Shown: one piece after another, positions 32,761 through 40,259 of the stretch
Position numbering within the stretch: the stretch's first letter is position 1
How the letters are laid out: each line of letters starts with the position of its first letter
Source: CAZOKN01 sp964580525
GTDB lineage: Bacteria > Pseudomonadota > Alphaproteobacteria > Rickettsiales > UBA6187
Assembly (NCBI GenBank): GCA_964580525.1
Contig: CAZOKN010000013.1
Coordinates: forward strand, 1 to 40,259
DNA: 40,259 bases
Direction: 5' to 3'
Made by a program: the position numbers and the translations under genes
The notes under the pieces: generated by a model
The model's database searches: none
What the model saw: only the letters and a program-made list of their open reading frames with translations
Told to the model about the DNA's origin: nothing

Positions 32761-33339
32761 TCATCTCCCCCCTTCTTTATTACCTGAAACAACAGTAGCA
32801 AGCTTTAACAGACGATCTTGTACAGAGAGTTTTGTTGTTTTTATAGCGCTCTGATTAAGTTTAATACTAACCCTTTCATCATTACGCGTAAATTCAATCA
32901 TACCGCCATAAGATGTGAAACCGCTTATATCACTTACAGTCAAAATATTTTTACCCGATAAATATTCCCGTAATTTCGGCCAAGATGATTCTTCTTCAGA
33001 GTTAACAAACAACATATTACAATCTGCTAAGGCATTCAGAGAATTTACATTACGGATTTTAATAATACGCTGATTAACACTCCGCCCTTCCATAGGCTGC
33101 AGATAACCACTAAACGGATCTTCTCCAAAAATACATAATGACATTACATTAGATTCTGATGCCAAATTTTCGCTGGGCCAATTAGTATATTTTAAAAAAT
33201 TATATAAAAGTCCGGCTTTAATTTCCTGCTCGTAAAGCCTTATAGAATCCTTAGATTGCGCCTGAGACGCAGAGAATAAAAATACTACCACCAGTATATA
33301 TATCGCAAAAGATGACCTATGTTTTCTTAGAAACGCCAT
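32761..33339 (-). CDS. YfiR-like periplasmic protein (DUF4154)
   Basis: The 192-residue protein has an N-terminal signal peptide (FAIYILVVVFLFSASQAQ) and the DUF4154 pattern: EQEIKAGLLYNFLKYTNWP, MSLCIFGEDPFSGYL, DCNMLFVNSEEESSW, ILTVSDISGFTSYGGMIEF. In Pseudomonas, YfiR is a periplasmic repressor of the cyclase YfiN. No GGDEF gene is present here; instead a transmembrane histidine kinase overlaps its stop, and a TonB receptor overlaps its start by 13 bases. It probably acts as a periplasmic regulator of that kinase. Two cysteines occur, as in YfiR, where redox matters. Confidence 0.9.
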   Translation of the reverse strand: MAFLRKHRSSFAIYILVVVFLFSASQAQSKDSIRLYEQEIKAGLLYNFLKYTNWPSENLASESNVMSLCIFGEDPFSGYLQPMEGRSVNQRIIKIRNVNSLNALADCNMLFVNSEEESSWPKLREYLSGKNILTVSDISGFTSYGGMIEFTRNDERVSIKLNQSAIKTTKLSVQDRLLKLATVVSGNKEGGR

Positions 33340-35369
33340 GTAACATTACCATAAATACTGCGGTTAATTTCTTCGGCAAACACGTGTGAATCTGTTGGTG
33401 AAACAAATTCGTGATGGGCATCATCCAAAAGATTTTGTCCAACCAGACTAAGCTCTAACCCCTTCATAGCTCTCCATGCTAAATGCATATCAAGGCGCGT
33501 GTAGTTATCAACAGTCAATGATGCCAGCTGGCTCACATAATAAACTGTAGTGTCAAAAGACACATTATCTGTAACATCCCATAACGCACGAACGTTAAAT
33601 TGATTTTCTGGAGATTCTTTTTCTACAGCTTCAGAGCCCGAAACACTCGGCCCATTTACATACATATCAAGCAAGCTGAAAGATGCAGACAATTTTAAAG
33701 CATTCGAAGCTCTCCAATCGGCTGTCGTTTCAAAACCATAAACTTTTGCAGTTTGATTATTAACCGGCATAAATGGTACCACATAGCGTGGCGGCGGCAC
33801 TCTAGTGCTTTGCAATGTATATGTTACCAGGCGATCATAATCGTTATAAAATGTTGCTATATCAAGTGCTAGATCATTAGTTAGCTGATTACGATAGCCA
33901 AGTTCATACGCAGTTAACCTTTCACTCTTCAAATAAGGATTGGCAACGGTATCTCCCGTTATTAATCCCAAAGGTGGAACTATTACTGCACTTTGAATTG
34001 CATTTAAATCATGCTCAAGCCGGCTTGGTGTACGCGCAGCACGTGACACAGAAGTCCACACCATTTGTGTTTCGGTTGGATGCCATTGCAGTCTCGCATT
34101 AGGCTGAAGTTCAAAACCGGTATAATAATTATGCTCTACTTTGGATCCCAAAGTTAGAAACCATTTTTCAGGCTGCAAAGTTATTTTATCCTGAATAAAA
34201 CCACTTATAGTTTTTTCTTCGCTTCTTGATTGAGGAAACGTAACTAAAGATCCCTCTGTTTCATTCAGCCAATCAACACTATACCTATATTTAGCTCCAA
34301 CTATAAATTTGTTACTATACCATTCTGGCAATTCATATTGACCATCTAAGTCATAAGTTACCCTATCATCATCAATCAAAGCCTGATTTCTTGATGTAAA
34401 ATCTACATAACTCGCTATTGTTATGTTAGAATCCTTTTCTAAAGATTTATTCCATCTTCCAAGTATATTGCCCCCGCGCGCTAATATATCTTCCTGAATT
34501 ATTTTTGAAAATGGTGCAGAAGTAGTAACTGCCATAGTGCGCATTTGACTATCTTGATTGTTATAAGCATCCCCTTGTAATGTGAAGGTAGATTTTTCTT
34601 CGTTATTTTTCCAGTCCGCTCTAAAACCTCCGCGATGTGCGCGCCAATCATCTCCAGAATCAACACCATTTAGATTTTGCTGATTATTTCTATAGGAAGA
34701 TTTTTCATACATACGATAATAACTGTTATCACCTAATTTTCCACCATGCCTAACTGTTGTTAAAGCTTTTTCCTGATTACCTGTTGTGGCACTAACTAAA
34801 TTGCCTTCAGTATCAAATGCACTTTTTGTAATAATGTTTATCACACCATTTACTGCGTTCGATCCCCACAAGCTTGCTCCTGGCCCCCGAATCACCTCAA
34901 TGCGCTCAATATCTTCCAATGGGGTATCTTGAACATCCCAATAAACACCTGAAAATAGCGGATCGTAAACTTCACGACCATCAATTAAAACCAATAATTT
35001 ATTAGTTAATGAGCCATTAAATCCACGCACACTAACAGCCCATCCGCTTGTGTTGATACGAGCAACGTTAACTCCTGGAACCATCCGCAAAGCTTCGGGA
35101 ATTGAAGTAGCTCCGGAGCGTTTTATATCTTCATTAGTCACAACATAAATCGCAGCAGGAGCATTCATTATTTTTTCAGATTTTTTTGAAACTGACATCA
35201 CGCTAGCACCAAGAAGTTGTTCAGGTGAAAGCTCAAAACTATCTAATTTTTCTGCAGAAAAAGAAAATTTGGGAAATAAGTAAGCAATTGCAAAAATTGC
35301 TAACATACACGCTTTGGCACAATATTTTTTTTGCATGTTTATAATGTTTATATAAGCATAAATACCCAT
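33327..35369 (-). CDS. TonB-dependent outer membrane receptor
   Basis: The 680-residue protein (from ATG 35369; an ATG at 35336 gives a neater signal peptide start) has a hydrophobic signal (ACMLAIFAIAYLFPKFSFS). A plug domain follows with AAIYVVTNEDIKRSGATSI, PEALRMVPGVNVARI, RGFNGSLTNKLLVLIDGR and IEVIRGPGASLWGSNAVNGV. The 22-strand barrel then ends NVTWRF, with a terminal Phe as expected. Ligands of this group include siderophores, heme, cobalamin or other compounds, but the substrate cannot be read. It heads the cassette with the YfiR-like protein and kinases, so uptake and signalling are probably linked. AAGG precedes the first ATG. Confidence 0.93.
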   Translation of the reverse strand: MGIYAYINIINMQKKYCAKACMLAIFAIAYLFPKFSFSAEKLDSFELSPEQLLGASVMSVSKKSEKIMNAPAAIYVVTNEDIKRSGATSIPEALRMVPGVNVARINTSGWAVSVRGFNGSLTNKLLVLIDGREVYDPLFSGVYWDVQDTPLEDIERIEVIRGPGASLWGSNAVNGVINIITKSAFDTEGNLVSATTGNQEKALTTVRHGGKLGDNSYYRMYEKSSYRNNQQNLNGVDSGDDWRAHRGGFRADWKNNEEKSTFTLQGDAYNNQDSQMRTMAVTTSAPFSKIIQEDILARGGNILGRWNKSLEKDSNITIASYVDFTSRNQALIDDDRVTYDLDGQYELPEWYSNKFIVGAKYRYSVDWLNETEGSLVTFPQSRSEEKTISGFIQDKITLQPEKWFLTLGSKVEHNYYTGFELQPNARLQWHPTETQMVWTSVSRAARTPSRLEHDLNAIQSAVIVPPLGLITGDTVANPYLKSERLTAYELGYRNQLTNDLALDIATFYNDYDRLVTYTLQSTRVPPPRYVVPFMPVNNQTAKVYGFETTADWRASNALKLSASFSLLDMYVNGPSVSGSEAVEKESPENQFNVRALWDVTDNVSFDTTVYYVSQLASLTVDNYTRLDMHLAWRAMKGLELSLVGQNLLDDAHHEFVSPTDSHVFAEEINRSIYGNVTWRF

Positions 35370-35836
35370 AAATATAATACCTTACATTTTTAGTTAGATA
35401 TACATCTATAGATAGAATAGCATAAATAAGTTTGCAACTAATTTATTCAATCGCCCAAAAGTAGCAAGATTTATCAAAAATTTGCAAGATTGTCTGACAT
35501 GAATATTTGTATAGGAAATAAAAAATATAATTTTTATTTTTATATAGAGTCGTAAAGATGAATCTATAAAGGCTATCTTAAGAAGTTTAATTTTTCTTTC
35601 ATATGCATTTACAAATATTTAGCAAAACCAGTAGCTTAATTTTTATAAACCTGATAAATAAAAAACTTCTATTTTTTATATCCGTCTCCGCATTGCTTTT
35701 TAGAAAGCTATTTGTTATTATGTTTTTGAGTCGGTTAGTATTTTTATTCTAGTTTTTTTTGCGTCCATTTTTGCCTAGATAAATGGATGTTTTTTGTGTT
35801 GGTGGAAATAATATATTAGTTTTTCAGGGGTAAAAA
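35370..35836. other. Divergent intergenic region, 467 bases, no gene seen
   Basis: Very AT-rich sequence separates the TonB receptor and the ankyrin/SPOR gene, which read away from each other. Both promoters should lie here. No open frame with a ribosome site and no RNA gene was recognised. It holds a hairpin with T-runs on either side near 35762-35795, described separately. Confidence 0.6.
35762..35795 (+). terminator. Terminator-like hairpin upstream of the ankyrin/SPOR gene
   Basis: A 9-bp stem (CGTCCATTT 35762-35770 with AAATGGATG 35781-35789, one G-T pair) is followed by TTTTTT. It is 47 bases ahead of the TTG start. T-runs on both sides allow termination on either strand. It could be a leader attenuator of this gene, or end a short transcript. 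Confidence 0.4.
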
Positions 35837-38290
35837 TTGAGATTAAGACCTCTTTTTGTTCTTTTTTTTATATCCTTTCTTGCTTGGGCACAAAACTCTC
35901 ATGGGTTTAGCTTCAATAACCCCCTTATTGACGCAGTTGACGAAGGTAATGAGAACAAAGTTCGTGCGCTTATAAAGTCCGGAATTTCACCTGATTCTGT
36001 AGGTGATTTTGGCGTCACACCTCTTATGCGAGCTTCATTTCGTGGCAATATTAAACTAATACAATTACTCCTAGAAAGTGGCGCATATATCAATGCTGCT
36101 GACGTTGGCGGTGATACTGCGTTGCATCTCGCAGCCAGAAATGGCCACAGTGCTGCTGTAGAAATGCTTCTCAGCTATGGAGCATTCATCGACGTAACCG
36201 ACAAAGAAAAATGGACGCCACTAATGCGTGCCGTAATGGCAAAGAAACCTGATATTGCAAAGATTCTTATCGATCATGGTGCCAACCTTACTTCCGTCAA
36301 TGACATGGGAGAATCTGTTCTTGTTCACGCTTCAATGATAGGAACTCCAGAGATTATGCAAATGATTCTCGGAAATCCAAATTCGAAAAAGATTTCTGAA
36401 GAACAAAGACTCACAGCAATGGAAGTTGCCGAAAAGAAAGGTGATGAAAAAATTGGACAGATGCTTGTTGCCTCTAATAAATCTAATAGTGGTGGCTCTG
36501 GTTCATATGCCAACAAATACGCAGTTAATATTCCCGAAACACCTTCTACTTCATCTTATAAAGATTCTAGTACAAAAAAATCTTATGAACTATCACCTTT
36601 GGATAGATCGCAGCAGGAAAGCAAATTTGCCTCTAACGCACCAGTTAGCAGTAAATATTCAGACAACTCCAATACACCTATAGATTTGTGGAATAAACAG
36701 CCCGTCCCTACTCTAAAAGCTAACCCAACTTCCACCAACACATCATCAACTAATGCCGGAAATTCTGGCTCTTGGGGTGAATGGGGAAATCAGCCAGCAC
36801 AACCGACACCATCTACACAAAAACAAACTGCATCAAAATCTGGTGATAGCTACGCAGCAAACTCAAAAACTCCAAGCAATCTTGCTACAAAAATTACTCC
36901 TGTTTCATCTGATGAAAAAACAGGATCAAATCAGCTATATACCTTGTATTTAGGGTCATTTGAAAGTCCGGAAAAAGCTAATTTAGCATGGCAAAATTTA
37001 AGTCGCAAAAACCCTGATGTTCTTGCAAAGTTCTCTCCTAACGTTGCTACAAAAACCATTCCTGATAGAAACTCCACAATTTATAATCTGCAGGCCGGAC
37101 AATTCAGCTGGAAAGATATTGCTGAATCAAATTGCTCAAGCCTTAGAACTAGGAATATTGAATGTTTCGTTATGCCTTTATCTCCTGACTCTACAACCTC
37201 TTACGCACAAAACACCCCTGCTACTTCCTATAGTCGTCAACCCGAGCAATATAATTCAAGCCAATATTCCAATACTAGCTCTTCAGGAGGCTACACAAAA
37301 GGAATCGACAACATGCCTTGGCTGAACGATCAGTCCCAAAATTATGCTTCTAATGACCAGCAACAATATGGCAACAAAGCTCCTGAGCATTACGAACAAC
37401 AAAAAGAGTTTTTTAATAATTTAGTTGAAGGTGCAAAATCCGCTCCATCATCAAATCAGCCTATAGATATGAATAATAACGCACCAATTCCTCAGAAAAA
37501 ATTAAGTGATGCTGATGTGCAAAAAGAAGTGCGCGAAATGACCAGAAAGCAATTCTTCAAGCAGCAAGGAGTGCAAGAGCCTGAAGTTAACAAAAATTAT
37601 GTCGATTTCTATAAAGATCTCGACAAGAAAAATGATAAAAATGGTTCAGTATCCGAAGCAGTTCTGGTGCCTGACGAAACATATTTCTCCGGACAAAAAT
37701 CTTCTGGTTCACATAGCGGTGGCAGAGCCTGGGTTACCATATCTACGTTTTCAGATAAAAAAAGCGCCGATGATTATAGCGAGCGTATGTTTAAATCTGA
37801 TGAAAGCTTAAGTTCTCTGCAAATCATGTTGATTGACACACCAACTCCAAATGGCAGTATTTATTCTCTTAAAGTTGGCCCAGTGCCAGATTCTGGACAA
37901 GCATCCAACATATGCGGCATAGTAAAAAGTAGCGGCATGAATTGCAAAATAGATGGTAGCAATGAATCATCAGCATCGGCTTCCGCCTACACATCCACCT
38001 CCCCTTCTACCACATCTACTCAAAGCTCTTATAATAATGGAAGCAGTAGTTGGATAAATCTGGGCACCTTTGCTGATGAACCTGAGGCTGAATATTACTG
38101 GATGTTCCTACAAGAAGACCATGAAGATCTTCTAAAAAATATGCAATATGCAATGACTCCACCAGGCAAAAATAACTCTTTTGGCAAAAATGCTGTACAG
38201 CTGCGCGTGGGACCGTTCTACACAAAAAATCGAGCTGACCAGCTCTGCGGTATATTACGTTATAGAAACGTTGCCTGCCTCGTGCAGTAA
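35837..38290 (+). CDS. Exported ankyrin protein with three SPOR-like repeats
   Basis: The start is TTG with CAGGGG just before it. The 817-residue protein has a signal peptide (LFVLFFISFLAWAQNSHG), about five ankyrin repeats at 25-200 (VTPLMRASFRGNIKLIQLLL, DTALHLAARNGHSAAVEMLL, WTPLMRAVMAKKPDIAKIL), a Ser/Thr/Asn/Gln-rich linker, and three SPOR-like segments. These lie near 370-450 (YTLYLGSFESPEKANLAW), 630-710 (AWVTISTFSDKKSADDYS) and 735-817 (SWINLGTFADEPEAEYYW), each ending in the KVGP/RVGPF-type strand. SPOR domains bind glycan strands stripped of peptides at division sites. An envelope or septal periplasmic role is likely. Ankyrin plus three SPOR units is an uncommon mix. Confidence 0.82.
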   Translation: MRLRPLFVLFFISFLAWAQNSHGFSFNNPLIDAVDEGNENKVRALIKSGISPDSVGDFGVTPLMRASFRGNIKLIQLLLESGAYINAADVGGDTALHLAARNGHSAAVEMLLSYGAFIDVTDKEKWTPLMRAVMAKKPDIAKILIDHGANLTSVNDMGESVLVHASMIGTPEIMQMILGNPNSKKISEEQRLTAMEVAEKKGDEKIGQMLVASNKSNSGGSGSYANKYAVNIPETPSTSSYKDSSTKKSYELSPLDRSQQESKFASNAPVSSKYSDNSNTPIDLWNKQPVPTLKANPTSTNTSSTNAGNSGSWGEWGNQPAQPTPSTQKQTASKSGDSYAANSKTPSNLATKITPVSSDEKTGSNQLYTLYLGSFESPEKANLAWQNLSRKNPDVLAKFSPNVATKTIPDRNSTIYNLQAGQFSWKDIAESNCSSLRTRNIECFVMPLSPDSTTSYAQNTPATSYSRQPEQYNSSQYSNTSSSGGYTKGIDNMPWLNDQSQNYASNDQQQYGNKAPEHYEQQKEFFNNLVEGAKSAPSSNQPIDMNNNAPIPQKKLSDADVQKEVREMTRKQFFKQQGVQEPEVNKNYVDFYKDLDKKNDKNGSVSEAVLVPDETYFSGQKSSGSHSGGRAWVTISTFSDKKSADDYSERMFKSDESLSSLQIMLIDTPTPNGSIYSLKVGPVPDSGQASNICGIVKSSGMNCKIDGSNESSASASAYTSTSPSTTSTQSSYNNGSSSWINLGTFADEPEAEYYWMFLQEDHEDLLKNMQYAMTPPGKNNSFGKNAVQLRVGPFYTKNRADQLCGILRYRNVACLVQ

Positions 38291-38452
38291 AGTATAATTG
38301 ACATTAATAGCGATTATACTCTTGTAAAATTTACTTAAAAACACTATGTTCTCGCCAAAATCAATATACTATTGCTGTTTAATTTTATCTAAACTAGTTA
38401 ATCTAGTAAGTAACGTCTTATATTAAAATAAATCAAGGCTGATCCCTAAAAT

Positions 38453-40069
38453 ATGATACGTCTCACAGAAGTAAAATTACCACTCGATCATAAACCGCAA
38501 GCCATTACGGAAGCTGCTGTTTCGCGTTTGGGCATAAAAGCTGGTGATCTTATATCATGTACCGTATTTCGTCGCGCGCATGATGCACGCAAAAAATCTT
38601 CAATATTGCTTGTTTATAGTCTTGATGTTGAGGTGAAGAATGAGGCTGAAATTTTAAAGCGTTTTACCAAAGATAATCATATAAAACCAACTCCTGATAC
38701 AGAATATCGCTTTGTTGCAAAAGCGCCGGAAAATCTCAAAAAACGTCCCTTGATTATTGGTGCAGGACCTTGCGGACTATTAGCTGCTCTTATTCTTGCA
38801 CAAATGGGTTTCAAACCGATTATTTTAGAGCGTGGAAAGGTAGTACGTGAACGTACAAAAGATACATGGCAGTTATGGCGTAAATCAGTACTAACAACTG
38901 AATCTAACGTCCAATTTGGTGAAGGAGGTGCCGGAACTTTTTCAGATGGTAAACTTTATAGTCAGATAAAGGACCCACGTCATCTTGGCCGCAAAGTATT
39001 AACTGAATTTGTGAAAGCCGAAGCACCTCCAGAAATTCTTACAGAGGCACACCCACATATCGGAACATTCCGTTTGGTGAAAATGGTGGAAAATATTCGC
39101 AGCACAATTGAATCTCTCGGCGGGGAATATCGCTTCCAATCACGCGTCACAGATATTGATATTGAAACTGACAGCAATGGCATAAGACATGTACGTGGTG
39201 TTATGTTGGCAAATGGCGAACATATCGCGGCTGATCATATTGTTTTAGCCATTGGCCATAGCTCTCGCGACACCTTCCAAATGCTAGAAAATCGTGGTGT
39301 TTATATAGAGGCAAAACCATTTTCTATCGGCTTTCGAATAGAACACCCGCAGTCTCTAATTGATAGGGCGCGCTTTGGCTCTTTTGCCGGCAATAATATT
39401 CTTGGCGCAGCAGATTATAAACTTGTCCACCACGCATCTAATGGGCGTGATGTTTATAGTTTTTGTATGTGTCCTGGTGGGACAGTGGTTGCAGCTACTT
39501 CCGAAGAAAATCGCGTTGTTACTAACGGAATGAGTCAATATTCTCGCGCAGAACGCAATGCCAATGCAGGAATTGTGGTTGGTATTACACCTGAAGATTA
39601 TCCAGGTGGAAAGTTAGCTGGTGTAGATTTCCAACGTAAATGGGAATCAGCAGCGTTCATAGCTGGCGGCAAAACTTATGCCGCTCCGGCACAGCGCGTA
39701 GGAGATTTTATAAGAGGCAAGGCTTCCACTTCGTTGGGCGATGTAATCCCTTCTTACAAACCAGGTGTTACTCCAACAGATCTTTCCACTTGTTTACCAG
39801 ATTATGCTATTGAGGCCATAAGAGAGGCAATACCTGCATTCGGACGCCAAATTCCCGGCTTTGATATGGACGATGCAATACTAACCGGTGTTGAAACCCG
39901 CACATCATCACCAATTCGTATAAAGCGCGATGAAACGTTCCAAAGTTTGAATACTCAAGGACTATACCCAGCAGGCGAAGGAGCTGGTTATGCAGGGGGT
40001 ATATTATCCGCCGGCGTGGATGGCATCAAAATTGCCGAGGCAGTGGCGCAGAATATATTAAAGCTATAA
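38453..40069 (+). CDS. FAD-dependent dehydrogenase (COG2509 family)
   Basis: The 538-residue protein starts MIRLTEVKLPLDHKPQAI, with a small N-terminal domain (1-90) of the kind in this family. The FAD-binding Rossmann motif follows (LIIGAGPCGLLAALILAQ, about 101-118), then NVQFGEGGAGTFSDGKL and HIVLAIGHSSRDTF. The C-terminal motif LYPAGEGAGYAGGILSAGVDG contacts flavin. These fit the uncharacterised COG2509 dehydrogenases, distant from BaiN/HI0933 flavoproteins. The substrate is unknown. It stands alone on the strand, 162 bases after the SPOR gene and 135 bases before the tRNA, and no strong terminator follows it. Confidence 0.88.
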   Translation: MIRLTEVKLPLDHKPQAITEAAVSRLGIKAGDLISCTVFRRAHDARKKSSILLVYSLDVEVKNEAEILKRFTKDNHIKPTPDTEYRFVAKAPENLKKRPLIIGAGPCGLLAALILAQMGFKPIILERGKVVRERTKDTWQLWRKSVLTTESNVQFGEGGAGTFSDGKLYSQIKDPRHLGRKVLTEFVKAEAPPEILTEAHPHIGTFRLVKMVENIRSTIESLGGEYRFQSRVTDIDIETDSNGIRHVRGVMLANGEHIAADHIVLAIGHSSRDTFQMLENRGVYIEAKPFSIGFRIEHPQSLIDRARFGSFAGNNILGAADYKLVHHASNGRDVYSFCMCPGGTVVAATSEENRVVTNGMSQYSRAERNANAGIVVGITPEDYPGGKLAGVDFQRKWESAAFIAGGKTYAAPAQRVGDFIRGKASTSLGDVIPSYKPGVTPTDLSTCLPDYAIEAIREAIPAFGRQIPGFDMDDAILTGVETRTSSPIRIKRDETFQSLNTQGLYPAGEGAGYAGGILSAGVDGIKIAEAVAQNILKL

Positions 40070-40204
40070 CGTCATTACCGGTCAATTCTTAAATCCCTTA
40101 CGGGTATTTTTACTAATCAATATAAAAAACAGATAATTCTTGCTTTGTTAAAGCTAACAGGCTATAAGGCCTGTCCTGGCTATTACTAAATAGCATCTCA
40201 GTGT

Positions 40205-40259
<55 letters not shown>

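Noticed and set aside
40157..40174. ACAGGC/GCCTGT hairpin before the initiator tRNA
   Set aside because: No T-tract follows and the stem is short, so a terminator call is not supported.

Overview
This window is about 40 kb of AT-rich, densely packed chromosomal DNA, most likely from an alphaproteobacterium. The lineage is inferred from a PopZ/DUF2497 polar organiser next to a protein-isoaspartate methyltransferase, a DUF1476 (F1-ATPase inhibitor zeta) protein, a DUF2336 HEAT-like protein, Coq7-type ubiquinone hydroxylase, a UPF0260/YcgN protein and the form of the RNase P RNA. TonB uptake, type IV pili and several sensor kinases argue against a strongly reduced obligate endosymbiont. The two ankyrin proteins and two pentapeptide proteins would fit a host-associated or predatory lifestyle, but that is inference. 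The sequence is a scaffold with three 10-N joins (1824-1833, 19353-19362, 29205-29214). Each lies inside a gene, and each is examined separately.

Layout. (1) 1-8194 is a type IV pilus region. The minus strand carries a PilT-like ATPase, then FimT/GspH-, PilV-, PilW- and PilX-like minor prepilins and a secreted protein cut by the window edge. A prepilin peptidase lies upstream of the ATPase on the same strand. Divergent from these, the plus strand carries a major-pilin-like gene, a strong terminator, a PilE-like pilin, a single open reading frame fusing a complete response-regulator receiver domain to a complete type IV prepilin, and a DUF2336 protein. (2) 8201-12113 (minus) is purC-purS-purQ-purL for purine synthesis. 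(3) 12260-14947 (plus) holds DUF1476, a TerB/J-domain protein, an EamA transporter and an AmpD-like amidase. (4) 14948-18323 (minus) is a probable metal-linked transport locus: a small His-containing exported protein, a LolD-like ATPase, an FtsX/MacB-like permease and two DUF3299-like proteins. (5) 18379-21494 (minus) holds an esterase, RNase P RNA and ilvD. (6) 21652-26492 holds two tandem pentapeptide proteins, an exported ankyrin protein, popZ and pcm. (7) 26683-28390 (plus) holds tRNA-Cys, a YcgN protein, DsbB and Coq7. (8) 28412-35369 (minus) is a sensory cassette: TonB receptor, YfiR-like protein, sensor kinase, stand-alone response regulator and hybrid kinase. (9) 35837 to the end (plus) holds an ankyrin/triple-SPOR exported protein, an FAD dehydrogenase and the start of an initiator tRNA-Met.

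The most unusual object is the receiver-prepilin fusion at 6134-6955. All phosphorylation residues and the full prepilin peptidase site are present. If it is processed normally, its leader peptide would be a phosphorylatable two-component domain of about 132 residues in place of the usual short positively charged tail. This suggests a direct link between phosphorelay signalling and pilin maturation or assembly. I know of no described system of this kind, but I could not search for one.
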